Below, in pieces: positions 13,642 through 21,021 of a stretch of DNA of 26,664 nt; position 1 is the stretch's first letter, and every line of letters begins with the position of its first letter. The notes below the pieces were generated by a model. That model searched no databases. It was not told the origin of the DNA and saw only the letters and a program-made list of their open reading frames with translations. A program made the position numbers and the translations under genes. Origin of the DNA: a virus; IMG/VR virus record IMGVR_UViG_3300006805_003639, positions 1 through 26,664 of that record; one strand, 5' to 3'.

Positions 13642-14088
13642 ATGATCAACAAAGAAACCATCGACGAACTCAAGAAAAGCCACTCTGAAATCTTTGCCGC
13701 CAAGATGAGCGTGCTGAAAGATGAGCAGGTGGTGGCATCCGTCATACTTGCGCAGATCGAGCAGGACAAACTTAATCCACCGGAGAATGCTGCGAAGAAT
13801 ACGGTGCGCAGTGCCGCGGCGGTGGTGATCACCCACATCGAGCGTGCTAGTCTTGCCAAGGGTGAGCTGGATAAAGTCGTGCAGTCTGTTCTTGCTCAAT
13901 TTCCAAGTCTTGACCTCAGCGATGTGCTGAACTTGCAACTGCCAACAGCCGAGTCTGTTCCATCCTACCAGGCTGATTTAAAAGCCGCTCAAGATCTCCT
14001 CAAGAAGATCGGTGAGTGTGGCAGCATCAAGGATGTGCGCGAGCTGCTCAAGGCGGCGGATCCGCAGCCGGCTGCTGAAAGCAAGTAA
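13642..14088 (+). CDS. Hypothetical helical head-region protein
   Basis: 148 codons: MINKETIDELKKSHSEIFAA at the start, then a largely helical sequence (VVASVILAQIEQDKLNPPEN, VVITHIERASLAKGELDKVV) ending with LLKKIGECGSIKDVRELLKA and a polar tail. No family is recognised. It stands between major capsid and the gp36-like connector, where head-tail joining or chaperone proteins are often found. Its base composition is slightly less G+C-rich than its neighbours. The start follows the capsid hairpin by 45 bases. Confidence 0.65.
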   Translation: MINKETIDELKKSHSEIFAAKMSVLKDEQVVASVILAQIEQDKLNPPENAAKNTVRSAAAVVITHIERASLAKGELDKVVQSVLAQFPSLDLSDVLNLQLPTAESVPSYQADLKAAQDLLKKIGECGSIKDVRELLKAADPQPAAESK

Positions 14089-14106
14089 CCGCCGAGCCTC
14101 CAATCA

Positions 14107-14129
14107 GCGGGCAGAGTGCCCGCGCTCCC
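14107..14129 (+). repeat. REP-like palindrome, family B copy 2
   Basis: GCGGGCA-GAG-TGCCCGC followed by GCTCCC, matching the copy at 11653 apart from one loop base. It ends only 10 bases before the ATG of the connector gene and could mask its ribosome-binding region. Confidence 0.65.
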
Positions 14130-14139
14130 TTCTTGAATC

Positions 14140-14589
14140 ATGGCCTGGATCACTCCCACTCTCGACAGCTGCAAGCGGCGCATTCCCAAGGAATGGCCGG
14201 CGCTTTCCAGTGCTGCCAGGCAGCAGGGGGAAGATGCGGACACGATTGGGCAGGAAGTGATCGACACGCAGGTGACGAAGATCCGGGGCCGTGTGCCGAT
14301 GCACGTGCCCCTGGGGGAAGCCGGGACGATCCCGGATGAGATGCAGGATTCGTTCTTTGCGCTCTGGGTGTACGGCTTCATCACCAAGCTGCCAGGGATG
14401 AAGTCATTGCTGGATGAGCTGCGGGTGAAGGCCTGGGAGAATGCCAATGCGGAGCTCACAGCGCTGTCAGGTGGCAAGATCCAGCTCGTGCCACCGGTGA
14501 CGGCGGCGCCGGACAATGAGCAGGCCGCAGGGCCGGGCATCGAAGTGGCGCATGAAGCGCGGCCGGTGCAGTCGTTTGCCGGCCTTTAA
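14140..14589 (+). CDS. gp36-like head-tail connector protein (DUF1320-like)
   Basis: 149 codons. The N-terminus MAWITPTLDSCKRRIP and a helical body DADTIGQEVIDTQVTKIRGR, followed by LGEAGTIPDEMQDSFFALWV, match the Mu gp36-type proteins (an I-T-x-x-D-L opening, then V-x-E-[VI]-R-G and G-T-I-P-D-E-L). The C-terminus (KAWENANAELTALSGGKIQL and after) is flexible and Pro/Ala-rich. These proteins sit at the portal exit and join head and tail. Position after the capsid is normal. Confidence 0.75.
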   Translation: MAWITPTLDSCKRRIPKEWPALSSAARQQGEDADTIGQEVIDTQVTKIRGRVPMHVPLGEAGTIPDEMQDSFFALWVYGFITKLPGMKSLLDELRVKAWENANAELTALSGGKIQLVPPVTAAPDNEQAAGPGIEVAHEARPVQSFAGL

Positions 14590-14601
14590 ACCAAGCCCGT
14601 G

Positions 14602-14844
14602 ATGAAACCTGAAATCAGAGCCCTCTGTGAAACCCTCGGTCTGCGCCTGTTCGATGCGTCGGACCTGAGCCGCGAAGGATCATGGATCTTTGAGTCCCAG
14701 GGGAAGCAGTGCCTGATTGAAGTCTCGTATGATGCGCAGCCCAAGGATGTGGCGGAGCTGCTCTTCAAAGCAGGCAGCAAACAGACGCGGCAAGGCCTGT
14801 GCGATCGCTTCAACGGTTTCGTGAATGCTCTGAACGAAAAATGA
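14602..14844 (+). CDS. Hypothetical small protein, head-tail region
   Basis: 80 codons from ATG 14602; a GTG three bases before it is an alternative. Sequence: MKPEIRALCETLGLRLFDAS, then LSREGSWIFESQGKQCLIEV and LLFKAGSKQTRQGLCDRFNG. The alternation suggests an alpha/beta fold with two helices. No family recognised. Compact spacing (12 bases after the connector, 4 before the next gene) supports co-translation. Confidence 0.6.
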   Translation: MKPEIRALCETLGLRLFDASDLSREGSWIFESQGKQCLIEVSYDAQPKDVAELLFKAGSKQTRQGLCDRFNGFVNALNEK

Positions 14845-14848
14845 CGCC

Positions 14849-15220
14849 ATGGACGCCATCATCACGGATCATGCGTTTGAGCGCTGCAAGGAACGCTGCG
14901 GCTGGAAGCACGATGCCGCGCAGCGCATGGCCACGCTGGCCCTGAATGAGGGGATCAGGCACGCGGACACCAAGGGTGCGCTGAAGCGCTACGTGGACGG
15001 CATCTACCTTTCTGAGCGCAATGCCAACAACGTGCGCATCTATGGCCGCCATGTGTTTCTGTTTGCCGGTGTGTGCCTCGTCACGGTGCTGCATCTCGAT
15101 CATCAGCATGTGCGGGCGGTGGAAGATTTGAGCGGCCGCAAGAAGGCGCAAAAAGCGGCAGGCACCGGACCCCAGAACCGTCTAAAGACGGGACTACAAT
15201 ACACAGAACCGGAAGCATGA
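14849..15220 (+). CDS. Conserved hypothetical protein resembling a small Firmicutes family
   Basis: 123 codons. The core ITDHAFERCKERCGWKHDAA, then LALNEGIRHADTKGALKRYV, then NANNVRIYGRHVFLFAGVCL and VTVLHL, follows an order I know from small Firmicutes proteins of unknown function (T-x-H-A-x-x-R-x-K-E-R-x-G ... A-x-E-x-G-I ... N-x-R-I-Y-G-x-x-[VI]-F-[LI]-F ... L-[IV]-T-V). Its presence inside a phage head operon of a presumed Verrucomicrobium is unexpected. The last codons come from a REP-like hairpin (15172-15202), so the C-terminus may have been extended by it. Its stop overlaps the next start (ATGA at 15217). Confidence 0.7.
   Translation: MDAIITDHAFERCKERCGWKHDAAQRMATLALNEGIRHADTKGALKRYVDGIYLSERNANNVRIYGRHVFLFAGVCLVTVLHLDHQHVRAVEDLSGRKKAQKAAGTGPQNRLKTGLQYTEPEA
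15172..15202 (+). repeat. REP-like hairpin, family A copy 2, at the 3' end of the small conserved gene
   Basis: Stem CCGTCT-AA-AGACGG then GACTACAATAC. Compared with 4183, the stem pair G-C has become T-A on both sides, so pairing is kept. Translated as PQNRLKTGLQYTE just before the stop. Confidence 0.7.
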
Positions 15221-16158
15221 AGATCTCCACCACAGAACCCTTGTTTCAAGCGCTCAAGCTGGCGCAGGAGCGCGGGTTGCTGCCGACAGCGCTTAGCAGT
15301 GCTGAACTGCAGGAGATGACGCTGCGGATGAAGGAGCGTGTGTTCTTTGCGGCGCGGTGGACGAACCTGCAGGCGCTGGATGAAGTCAAAAAACTGGTGG
15401 AGCGGCATGTGCAGGGCGAGGGCATGAACAATGACCTGGCCAAGCTTCGCATCGAGGCGCGGCAGATTCTGGCGAAGCATGGCTATGATCCTGAAAGCGG
15501 TTTCCCAGGTGATGTGGAGCTTGGCGTCCCACCCGCGACAGCCGGCTCTTTGCGCGATCTGAGCAGTGGCAAGCGGCTCAACCTGATCTTTGAGACACAG
15601 GCCGCCCTGGCCCGGGGGCTGGGCATGAAGCTGCGCAACCTGCAACGGCAGCAGGTTTTTCCAGCGATCGAACTTGTGAGGCTCAAGGATGCGCGCCAGA
15701 TCGACTGGCAGCGCGACTGGCTGGCACGCTGGAAGATCGCGGCTGATAACGTCGACTGGGTGGGAGTCTCCAAAGAGGCCTTTGCACAGGGGCGAATGAT
15801 CGCACTGCAGACATCCCCCATCTGGCCTGCGCTTGGGAGCAGTGCGTTGTTTGCCGATGCGCTGAACGTCGACTATCCGCCCTTCGCGTTCAACAGCGGC
15901 ATGGGCTGGCGCTTTGTGGGATTTCGTGAGAGCGCGACTTGGGGCCTCAACCAGGAAGAGATACCCGCCGCGGCTGCTGCGGATCCAGCCACGGCGGTGC
16001 GCACGTATGCCAAGACTTTGGGCAGTGCGCTGAGCGACACTTTGAAGAATGGGATCCGCAAGGCTCCGACCACGAGCGCGCCAGATCCAGAACGGCTGCA
16101 GCGGCTGCTCAAGCTGCGTGAGAAGTTCAACGCGATCACCGCCAAACGAGGATACTGA
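15217..16158 (+). CDS. Putative minor head/head morphogenesis protein (MuF-like position)
   Basis: 313 codons from ATG 15217, which overlaps the previous stop; the open frame extends 48 codons back without support. Helical N-terminal half (RMKERVFFAARWTNLQALDE, LAKLRIEARQILAKHGYDPE). Middle: RLNLIFETQAALARGLGM, then VFPAIELVRLKDARQIDWQR and WLARWKIAA. C-terminal: ALQTSPIWPALG, YPPFAFNSGMGWRFVGFRES. The P-A-x-E-L-x-R ... R-D-W ... S-P-I-W ... P-P-F-x-F-x-S-G-M order is one I associate with phage minor head proteins. MuF usually lies next to the portal, so its place after the connector would be a rearrangement. Moderate certainty. Confidence 0.55.
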   Translation: MKISTTEPLFQALKLAQERGLLPTALSSAELQEMTLRMKERVFFAARWTNLQALDEVKKLVERHVQGEGMNNDLAKLRIEARQILAKHGYDPESGFPGDVELGVPPATAGSLRDLSSGKRLNLIFETQAALARGLGMKLRNLQRQQVFPAIELVRLKDARQIDWQRDWLARWKIAADNVDWVGVSKEAFAQGRMIALQTSPIWPALGSSALFADALNVDYPPFAFNSGMGWRFVGFRESATWGLNQEEIPAAAAADPATAVRTYAKTLGSALSDTLKNGIRKAPTTSAPDPERLQRLLKLREKFNAITAKRGY

Positions 16159-16160
16159 TC

Positions 16161-16760
16161 ATGCCCGGACTTGAGATCACCCTCGAATTCAAAGGCGACA
16201 CGAAGCTGAGTCTGCTGGAGAAGGAAATGAAGTTTCCTGAGAAGCTGGAGTTTGCCGATGCGGTGGCAGCCAACATCGAGGAGCTGACGCGCAAGCATAT
16301 TTCCACAGCGGCACAAACAAGGCACAAGACGGCCACCAGGCTGGGTGCGACGCCGACGCAGTACCTGCTCAACAAAGCGGCGAGCGTGGAAGCGATCGGC
16401 GCACCAGGGCGGGTGCTGTTAAGCGTCTCTGGAGACATCTTCAAGCGCACCTTCAATCCGGTGACGGTGTCGGCGGTGAATGCGAAGATGCTGACCATCC
16501 CCGTAGCCGCAGAGAGCTATGGCAAGCGGGCGGGTGAGTTCGGGGATCTGTTTGTGTACAAGAGCAAGGGCGGCGCGGGGCCGGCCTTTCTGGCGCGGCG
16601 TGAAGGGAAAACGATGAAGTTTCTCTTCATGCTCAAGCGCAGCGTGGTGCTGCCGCAGGATCGGGGATTACTGCCGGGTGAAGAGGACTTCTTCAAGAGC
16701 GTCGAGCAGACGGCGGATGACCATCTTGAGCTGATGACCAAGCGGCTGGCTGAGTCTTAA
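16161..16760 (+). CDS. gpG-like tail completion/virion morphogenesis protein
   Basis: 199 codons, 2 bases after the previous gene. Contains LEFADAVAANIEELTRKHIS, then TATRLGATPTQYLLNKAASV, VLLSVSGDIFKRTFNPVTVS and IPVAAESYGKRAGEFGDLFV. This order (helix, T-P-x-x-Y/F, a strand pair, I-P-x-x-A-x-x-Y-G) resembles the gpG/phage virion morphogenesis family that completes the head-to-tail joint. The stop codon TAA (16758-16760) lies inside the third copy of the late repeat, so gene end and control element overlap. Confidence 0.6.
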   Translation: MPGLEITLEFKGDTKLSLLEKEMKFPEKLEFADAVAANIEELTRKHISTAAQTRHKTATRLGATPTQYLLNKAASVEAIGAPGRVLLSVSGDIFKRTFNPVTVSAVNAKMLTIPVAAESYGKRAGEFGDLFVYKSKGGAGPAFLARREGKTMKFLFMLKRSVVLPQDRGLLPGEEDFFKSVEQTADDHLELMTKRLAES

Positions 16761-16783
16761 CTGGCTGATCTGGCGCGGTGTGG
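16756..16783 (+). promoter_or_regulatory. Late-region repeat, copy 3 (before the tail genes)
   Basis: Same 28-base element as at 3375 and 8735. It carries the stop of the gpG-like gene and runs into the GTG at 16780 that would start the next gene. A second CTGGCTGA lies immediately upstream (16746-16753), giving a direct repeat with the one inside the element (16761-16768). If transcription starts in this element, the real start of the next gene is more likely a TTG or GTG further down (16804 or 16813). Confidence 0.65.
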
Positions 16784-17568
16784 AGCGGCGTGAGGATGCT
16801 TCCTTGCAAGCCGTGATCGACGACTTCATCCAAGAACTGCAAGATGATCAGTACTTTGCCCTGCTGGGTGATGCTGAGATATCGGGCGTGTCTGTCTTCC
16901 GGCGCCGCACACCGCTGGCGAAGGATGAAGAGGGCAACCCTGTGGTGGGTGCCACGGTGGCGATCGATGACAAGCTCAATGAAGTGCTCAGCGGGATCAC
17001 ATCACGCAATGGTAAGACAGGTGCGGCCATCATTGTGATGCTGCCTGACGTGGCGCTGGAGAGCGCGCAAAACATGAGCCTGCCACTGCGGCTGAAATGG
17101 AAGCTGCGCGTGGTGGAGAACCAGATGTTCAACGAGAGCACCGGAGGCACCGGCATTGCTTCCTCACGGCTGGCGCTGCATGTGGCGCAGCTGATGCAGA
17201 CGCGGGCCTTCCGTGGTGGCAATCCGCTGCGCTGTGATCCGGCGAAGGCCATCGAAGAAATTTCACTGCCGGGCTTTCTGGTACATGAGATCAACGGAGA
17301 GGTGACCGTGAGAGCGGCCGCTCGTGCCAAGTGCTCCGTGCCCGTGCCGGCACAGAGTGACGGAACGCTGACGCTGACCTGCAGCACCGCCGCCTCAAGC
17401 ATCTACTACACTTTGGACGGCAGCTATCCGGGCAGCGGCAATGAAGACGCGCTTGAGTATGCCGAGCCGATCACCCTGGAGCCGGGTGTGCATGAGCTGC
17501 GCGCTGCTTCTGAAGCCGATGACCTGCAGGCGAGCGATGACATCTCCGCCCGCATCACGGTCTCCTGA
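16780..17568 (+). CDS. Tail-terminator-position protein with C-terminal CHB_HEX_C-like domain
   Basis: 262 codons from GTG 16780; alternative starts are TTG 16804 or GTG 16813 because 16780 lies in the repeat. Residues 1-165 (VIDDFIQELQDDQYFALLGD, LPLRLKWKLRVVENQMFNES, SSRLALHVAQLMQTRAF) resemble gp37-type tail completion proteins. Residues about 185-262 form a separate domain: TLTLTCSTAASSIYYTLDGS, then EYAEPITLEPGVHELRAAS. This is the pattern of the chitobiase/hexosaminidase C-terminal domain (I-Y-Y-T-L-D-G-S-x-P ... Y ... P-I-x-L ... L-R-A). That domain is found in sugar-binding and cell-surface proteins and could project from the virion. Fusion of the two is unusual. Confidence 0.65.
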   Translation: MERREDASLQAVIDDFIQELQDDQYFALLGDAEISGVSVFRRRTPLAKDEEGNPVVGATVAIDDKLNEVLSGITSRNGKTGAAIIVMLPDVALESAQNMSLPLRLKWKLRVVENQMFNESTGGTGIASSRLALHVAQLMQTRAFRGGNPLRCDPAKAIEEISLPGFLVHEINGEVTVRAAARAKCSVPVPAQSDGTLTLTCSTAASSIYYTLDGSYPGSGNEDALEYAEPITLEPGVHELRAASEADDLQASDDISARITVS

Positions 17569-17612
17569 TTTTCCAAACCCACCCACCCTAATCCGAACAC
17601 CACCCCTCCTCT

Positions 17613-18560
17613 ATGAGCGACCGCAACCTGATCAAACGTGAAACCGGCCATCTGGTCTATGACGCAGCCGGCACACCTGCAACGTTCTTTGCTGAAGCCT
17701 CCATCTCATTGGAGCTGATGGAAGAAACTGTGAAGCTGCCAAGCATGATGTTTGGTGACCTGGATGAAATCCCCGTGGGGCGGCTGGCCAAGCTGAAGTT
17801 CATTCCGCAGGAGTTCAGCGTGGGGGCTGTGGCGGCTTTGTTTCCGCACCAGGCGCTGGCTCTGGGTGCCAGCATCTATGGCGCCACAGACAAGACGATG
17901 GACATCCACACCACGAGCGGCAAACGCGTGCGTCTGAGCTGCGTGGCGGTGTATGCGGAACCGGGGATCCGTGGCGACATCAAGAAGACGGTTTTTGATG
18001 CGGTGGAGTTTTGGGGCATCCTGCCGATCGGCGGAGATCCCAATGCGCTGGCCAGCTTTGTGAATGAGACGAGCGTTTCGTATCCGGGCGCTTCTGGGTT
18101 TGATCAGACAGCCTGCATCACACCGGCATGGGTGACCACCTGGGGAGCTTCACCGTTTGACAGCATCGACCTCAGTGAAACGGGGTGGAGCCTCAAAACG
18201 AAATCCAGCTTCAATGAAGACAAGGTGATGGGCAAAGGGCTGGTGGATGTGACGCTCAAAGGCTACGATCTTGAAGTGAGCTTTGAGGCCATGAATATCA
18301 CGCGTGCGGCGGTGATGGCACGGCTGGGCATGGGAGTGGCCCTGGGCGGCCGCAAATCATCGGTGGCCAGCGACTTCATCGCCACGGGAACGGGCATCTA
18401 CATCGCTGCGCGCAACATGGCGCCGAGCAAGGCGGATCCGTTTGAGTTTGACAGCAACAAACGCACGACGGGCAAGCTCAACCTGGTCAGCACGAAAAGC
18501 ATCACGGCCGGGGTGCGTGATGAGATGCTCTTCATCGGCACGGAAGAGCCGGAGGCCTGA
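17613..18560 (+). CDS. Major tail tube protein
   Basis: 315 codons. It has the typical late position between the terminator-like gene and the tape measure. The N-terminus has DAAGTPATFFAEASISLELM; the body has GLVDVTLKGYDLEVSFEAMN and SKADPFEFDSNKRTTGKLNL, ending EMLFIGTEEPEA. The repeated V-x-L-x-G-Y-D-[LV]-x-V-S-F strands are typical of tail tube proteins with a beta-sandwich. No sheath gene is present, so the tail is non-contractile. Assigned by context and strand pattern. Confidence 0.7.
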   Translation: MSDRNLIKRETGHLVYDAAGTPATFFAEASISLELMEETVKLPSMMFGDLDEIPVGRLAKLKFIPQEFSVGAVAALFPHQALALGASIYGATDKTMDIHTTSGKRVRLSCVAVYAEPGIRGDIKKTVFDAVEFWGILPIGGDPNALASFVNETSVSYPGASGFDQTACITPAWVTTWGASPFDSIDLSETGWSLKTKSSFNEDKVMGKGLVDVTLKGYDLEVSFEAMNITRAAVMARLGMGVALGGRKSSVASDFIATGTGIYIAARNMAPSKADPFEFDSNKRTTGKLNLVSTKSITAGVRDEMLFIGTEEPEA

Positions 18561-18582
18561 ACCTGAACCCGGGTGTGCTGCC

Positions 18583-18753
18583 ATGACCTCCTCTGCCAAA
18601 CGCGCGTATCATGAATCCATCGACATGGTGGAGTCCCACCAGGTGACGCTGGATGTGAATGATCAGTACGCCTTCATTCAAAGTCTGCGCGATGTGCTGA
18701 CGGAGAAGCTGCGGGCGATGCGCGAGGCCACCGATTACGAAGCGGAGCAGTAA
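18583..18753 (+). CDS. Small tail-assembly-chaperone-position protein
   Basis: 56 codons from ATG 18583: MTSSAKRAYHESIDMVESHQ, then DQYAFIQSLRDVLTEKLRAM, ending DYEAEQ. It sits between tail tube and tape measure, where long-tailed phages keep their assembly chaperones, often as two products joined by a frameshift. No slippery sequence or second overlapping frame is seen before the tape measure start at 18757, so there may be only one product. Function inferred from position only. Confidence 0.6.
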   Translation: MTSSAKRAYHESIDMVESHQVTLDVNDQYAFIQSLRDVLTEKLRAMREATDYEAEQ

Positions 18754-18756
18754 GCC

Positions 18757-21021
18757 ATGGGAGACAGCACCACCAACATTGAGATCAACCTGCGCAGCAC
18801 CGCTGACACCAGCGCGGCGCGCAGTCAGTATGATGAGCTGTTTGAAGATCTGAAGCAAGGCGTGGCCAACGCTCTCAAAGGTGAGGGCGTTGACAGCAAG
18901 TTCATCACCCACGTCACGGATGAGTTTGACCGGCTCAATGCCGTGCTGCAGGAGACCGGCGCGAGCGGTGATGAAGTGGCGCAGAAGATTGCGAAGCTGG
19001 AGCAGAATCTGCAAGCGGCCGCTGCTGCGGAGGCCAAGCGCATTGCACAGCTCAAAACCAACTTTGAGATGGCCCTTCACGAGAAGGACGTGAAGGAAGA
19101 AGAGGCGGCCAACCAGCGCCGCCGCCGTCAGGAAGATCAGCTGTACATGGAGGCTGAAGGCCGCAGGCTCCAAGCGAATACCGAGAAGCTGGAACAGGAG
19201 ATCATGGTGCGGCTCAAGAATGAGCGTGTGGCACGCGAGGCCACGGAGAACACGAAGCAGCTCGGTGCCGCGATGCAGGGCACGCGTCGCGATATCGGCA
19301 GTGCGCTGCTGGTCGGGGCTCAGTTTGCGGATGACATGCAGTACGGACTGCGCGGCATCATGAACCAGATCCCGCAACTCGCGGCTGCTTTGGGGTTGGG
19401 CGCGGGTCTGGCCGGTGTGATCGGTATTGCGGCCGTGGCGGTGAATCTTCTGTGGGACAAGTTTGGCGGAGCCAAGGATGCCAAGGAGAAAACTGATGCA
19501 GTCAAGGACTCCATCAACTCCATGAATGAGGCCTTGAAGAGGGCCAGCGAAGCCTCTAATGAGGCGTTCAAGAAAGACTTGAGCGCCTACACCGCCGAAG
19601 TCGACAAGGCCACCAAAGGATGGCAGCAGACGGCATCTGAAATTCAGAAGATCATTGGCTACCACAATGAGCTGGCTGCGGTGCAAACCAAGATCGCCAA
19701 TCATAAGCTGGAAATTGACCGCCAGACGGCACTGGCAGGCGCTGGCTCTGAAGAAGAGCGCAAGGCGATCAATACGAAATTCGAGAGCCACAAAGCTGCG
19801 ATGAATGATGCCAGCGACGTTGAACTGGCCAAGCGTAATCTCGATGCGCAGCGCGCTCATGACGAGATGCTCAAAAAGCAGTTCGACAATGTCTCCCGTG
19901 TCAAAGATGAAGCTGAAGGCAAGGTTGGGGAAGCAAACACGGGACGGAAGGCTTTCGTAGATCAGTACGGAGATCAGAGCGATCAGGCCAGGCGGATTAA
20001 AGAAGCCGAGGCTGCAAGTGAGCAGCTCAAACAGCTTCAGGATCAAAAGCGGTCGATGGAGAAGCGTTTCAGCGAAACTCCCTATTCTGAAGGTGATGAC
20101 ATAGCTTCTAGGAATTACGAGCGCAGCCAGTTGCAGGCAAAGATCGACGCGGCAATTAAGGAACGCGACATCAAGAACACGGCAACATCCGGAGACAAGG
20201 CCGCGCTCGAATCAGGCAAGGGTTTAAAGTTTGACCAGCTTGCTGCAGAAGCCCAGAAAGCCGCAGATGCAGAAGCAGCCAATGCTGACCAACTTGTGAG
20301 CCTGGCTAAACTGGCAGAGCAGGCCAAGCTCAAACAAGAGCAGCTCGATGCACAGCTTGAAACCGCGCAGAAGGCGGTCATCACAGCGACTGAAGCAAAA
20401 GCTAAAATTCTTGAAGAGCAGGCGGAGAGTCAACGTCAGATCAGATTGAAAACTGAGCAGGCTGAAGCTGCTGCACTTAAAGCGATTGAAGACTTCGCCA
20501 AGGCTGGTGCTCAGAAGGTGATCGCTGATCAGGAAGAAGCTGCCAAGCAGCGCAAACAGCAGCTTGAAGAGCAGGCGCGGAAACTGGAGAACGATGCCAA
20601 GGAAGCGGAGCTGAAAGGCGACCCGAAGAAGGCGGAGGATCTGCGGCGGAGAGCCGAGCGTGCAAAGCTGCCGGATGATGCCACCGAGGAGCAGCGCCGT
20701 GCGCTGGAGCTGGAGCAGCGGCAGCGTGCGAAGAACGCCACCAAGGGCGGGCCTGAAGGTGTGGTCGATGCGAGCCAGATCACCGCGCCGCTTGATAACT
20801 TGGCGAAGAGTCTAGGACCGGCAGGCAGTGAGCTGGCCAAGGCGGTGCAGCAGCTGCGCCAGGGCGGTGCCACAGCGAAGGAACTGCAGCAGGTGGTTCA
20901 GCTCGTGCAGGCGCTGACACCGATCATCACCCAGCGCTTCGGCAATCAAGACAAACAGATCGCCTCCCTTAAGCAGGCCGTGGCAACGTTGAACGCCAAA
21001 CTGAGGACTTCCCAGCAATGA
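18757..21021 (+). CDS. Tail tape measure protein
   Basis: 754 codons, the longest helical protein here. N-terminus MGDSTTNIEINLRSTADTSA, then long coiled coils (LEQNLQAAAAAEAKRIAQLK onward), a membrane-like stretch (PQLAAALGLGAGLAGVIGIA, VAVNLLW) near residues 205-235, and again a long charged coil (EEQARKLENDAKEAELKGDP). The end is QQLRQGGATAKELQQVVQLV and IASLKQAVATLNAKLR. It sets tail length and is released during DNA entry. At roughly 1.5 angstrom per residue the size would predict a tail of about 110 nm. The ATG is preceded by GGAG at a useful distance, and the stop overlaps the next gene (ATGA). Confidence 0.9.
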   Translation: MGDSTTNIEINLRSTADTSAARSQYDELFEDLKQGVANALKGEGVDSKFITHVTDEFDRLNAVLQETGASGDEVAQKIAKLEQNLQAAAAAEAKRIAQLKTNFEMALHEKDVKEEEAANQRRRRQEDQLYMEAEGRRLQANTEKLEQEIMVRLKNERVAREATENTKQLGAAMQGTRRDIGSALLVGAQFADDMQYGLRGIMNQIPQLAAALGLGAGLAGVIGIAAVAVNLLWDKFGGAKDAKEKTDAVKDSINSMNEALKRASEASNEAFKKDLSAYTAEVDKATKGWQQTASEIQKIIGYHNELAAVQTKIANHKLEIDRQTALAGAGSEEERKAINTKFESHKAAMNDASDVELAKRNLDAQRAHDEMLKKQFDNVSRVKDEAEGKVGEANTGRKAFVDQYGDQSDQARRIKEAEAASEQLKQLQDQKRSMEKRFSETPYSEGDDIASRNYERSQLQAKIDAAIKERDIKNTATSGDKAALESGKGLKFDQLAAEAQKAADAEAANADQLVSLAKLAEQAKLKQEQLDAQLETAQKAVITATEAKAKILEEQAESQRQIRLKTEQAEAAALKAIEDFAKAGAQKVIADQEEAAKQRKQQLEEQARKLENDAKEAELKGDPKKAEDLRRRAERAKLPDDATEEQRRALELEQRQRAKNATKGGPEGVVDASQITAPLDNLAKSLGPAGSELAKAVQQLRQGGATAKELQQVVQLVQALTPIITQRFGNQDKQIASLKQAVATLNAKLRTSQQ

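Noticed and set aside
18532-20046. 504-codon open frame on the minus strand
   Set aside because: It lies antisense to the coiled-coil tape measure, tail tube end and chaperone ORF. Composition follows the plus-strand codons, and there is no independent motif or start signal.
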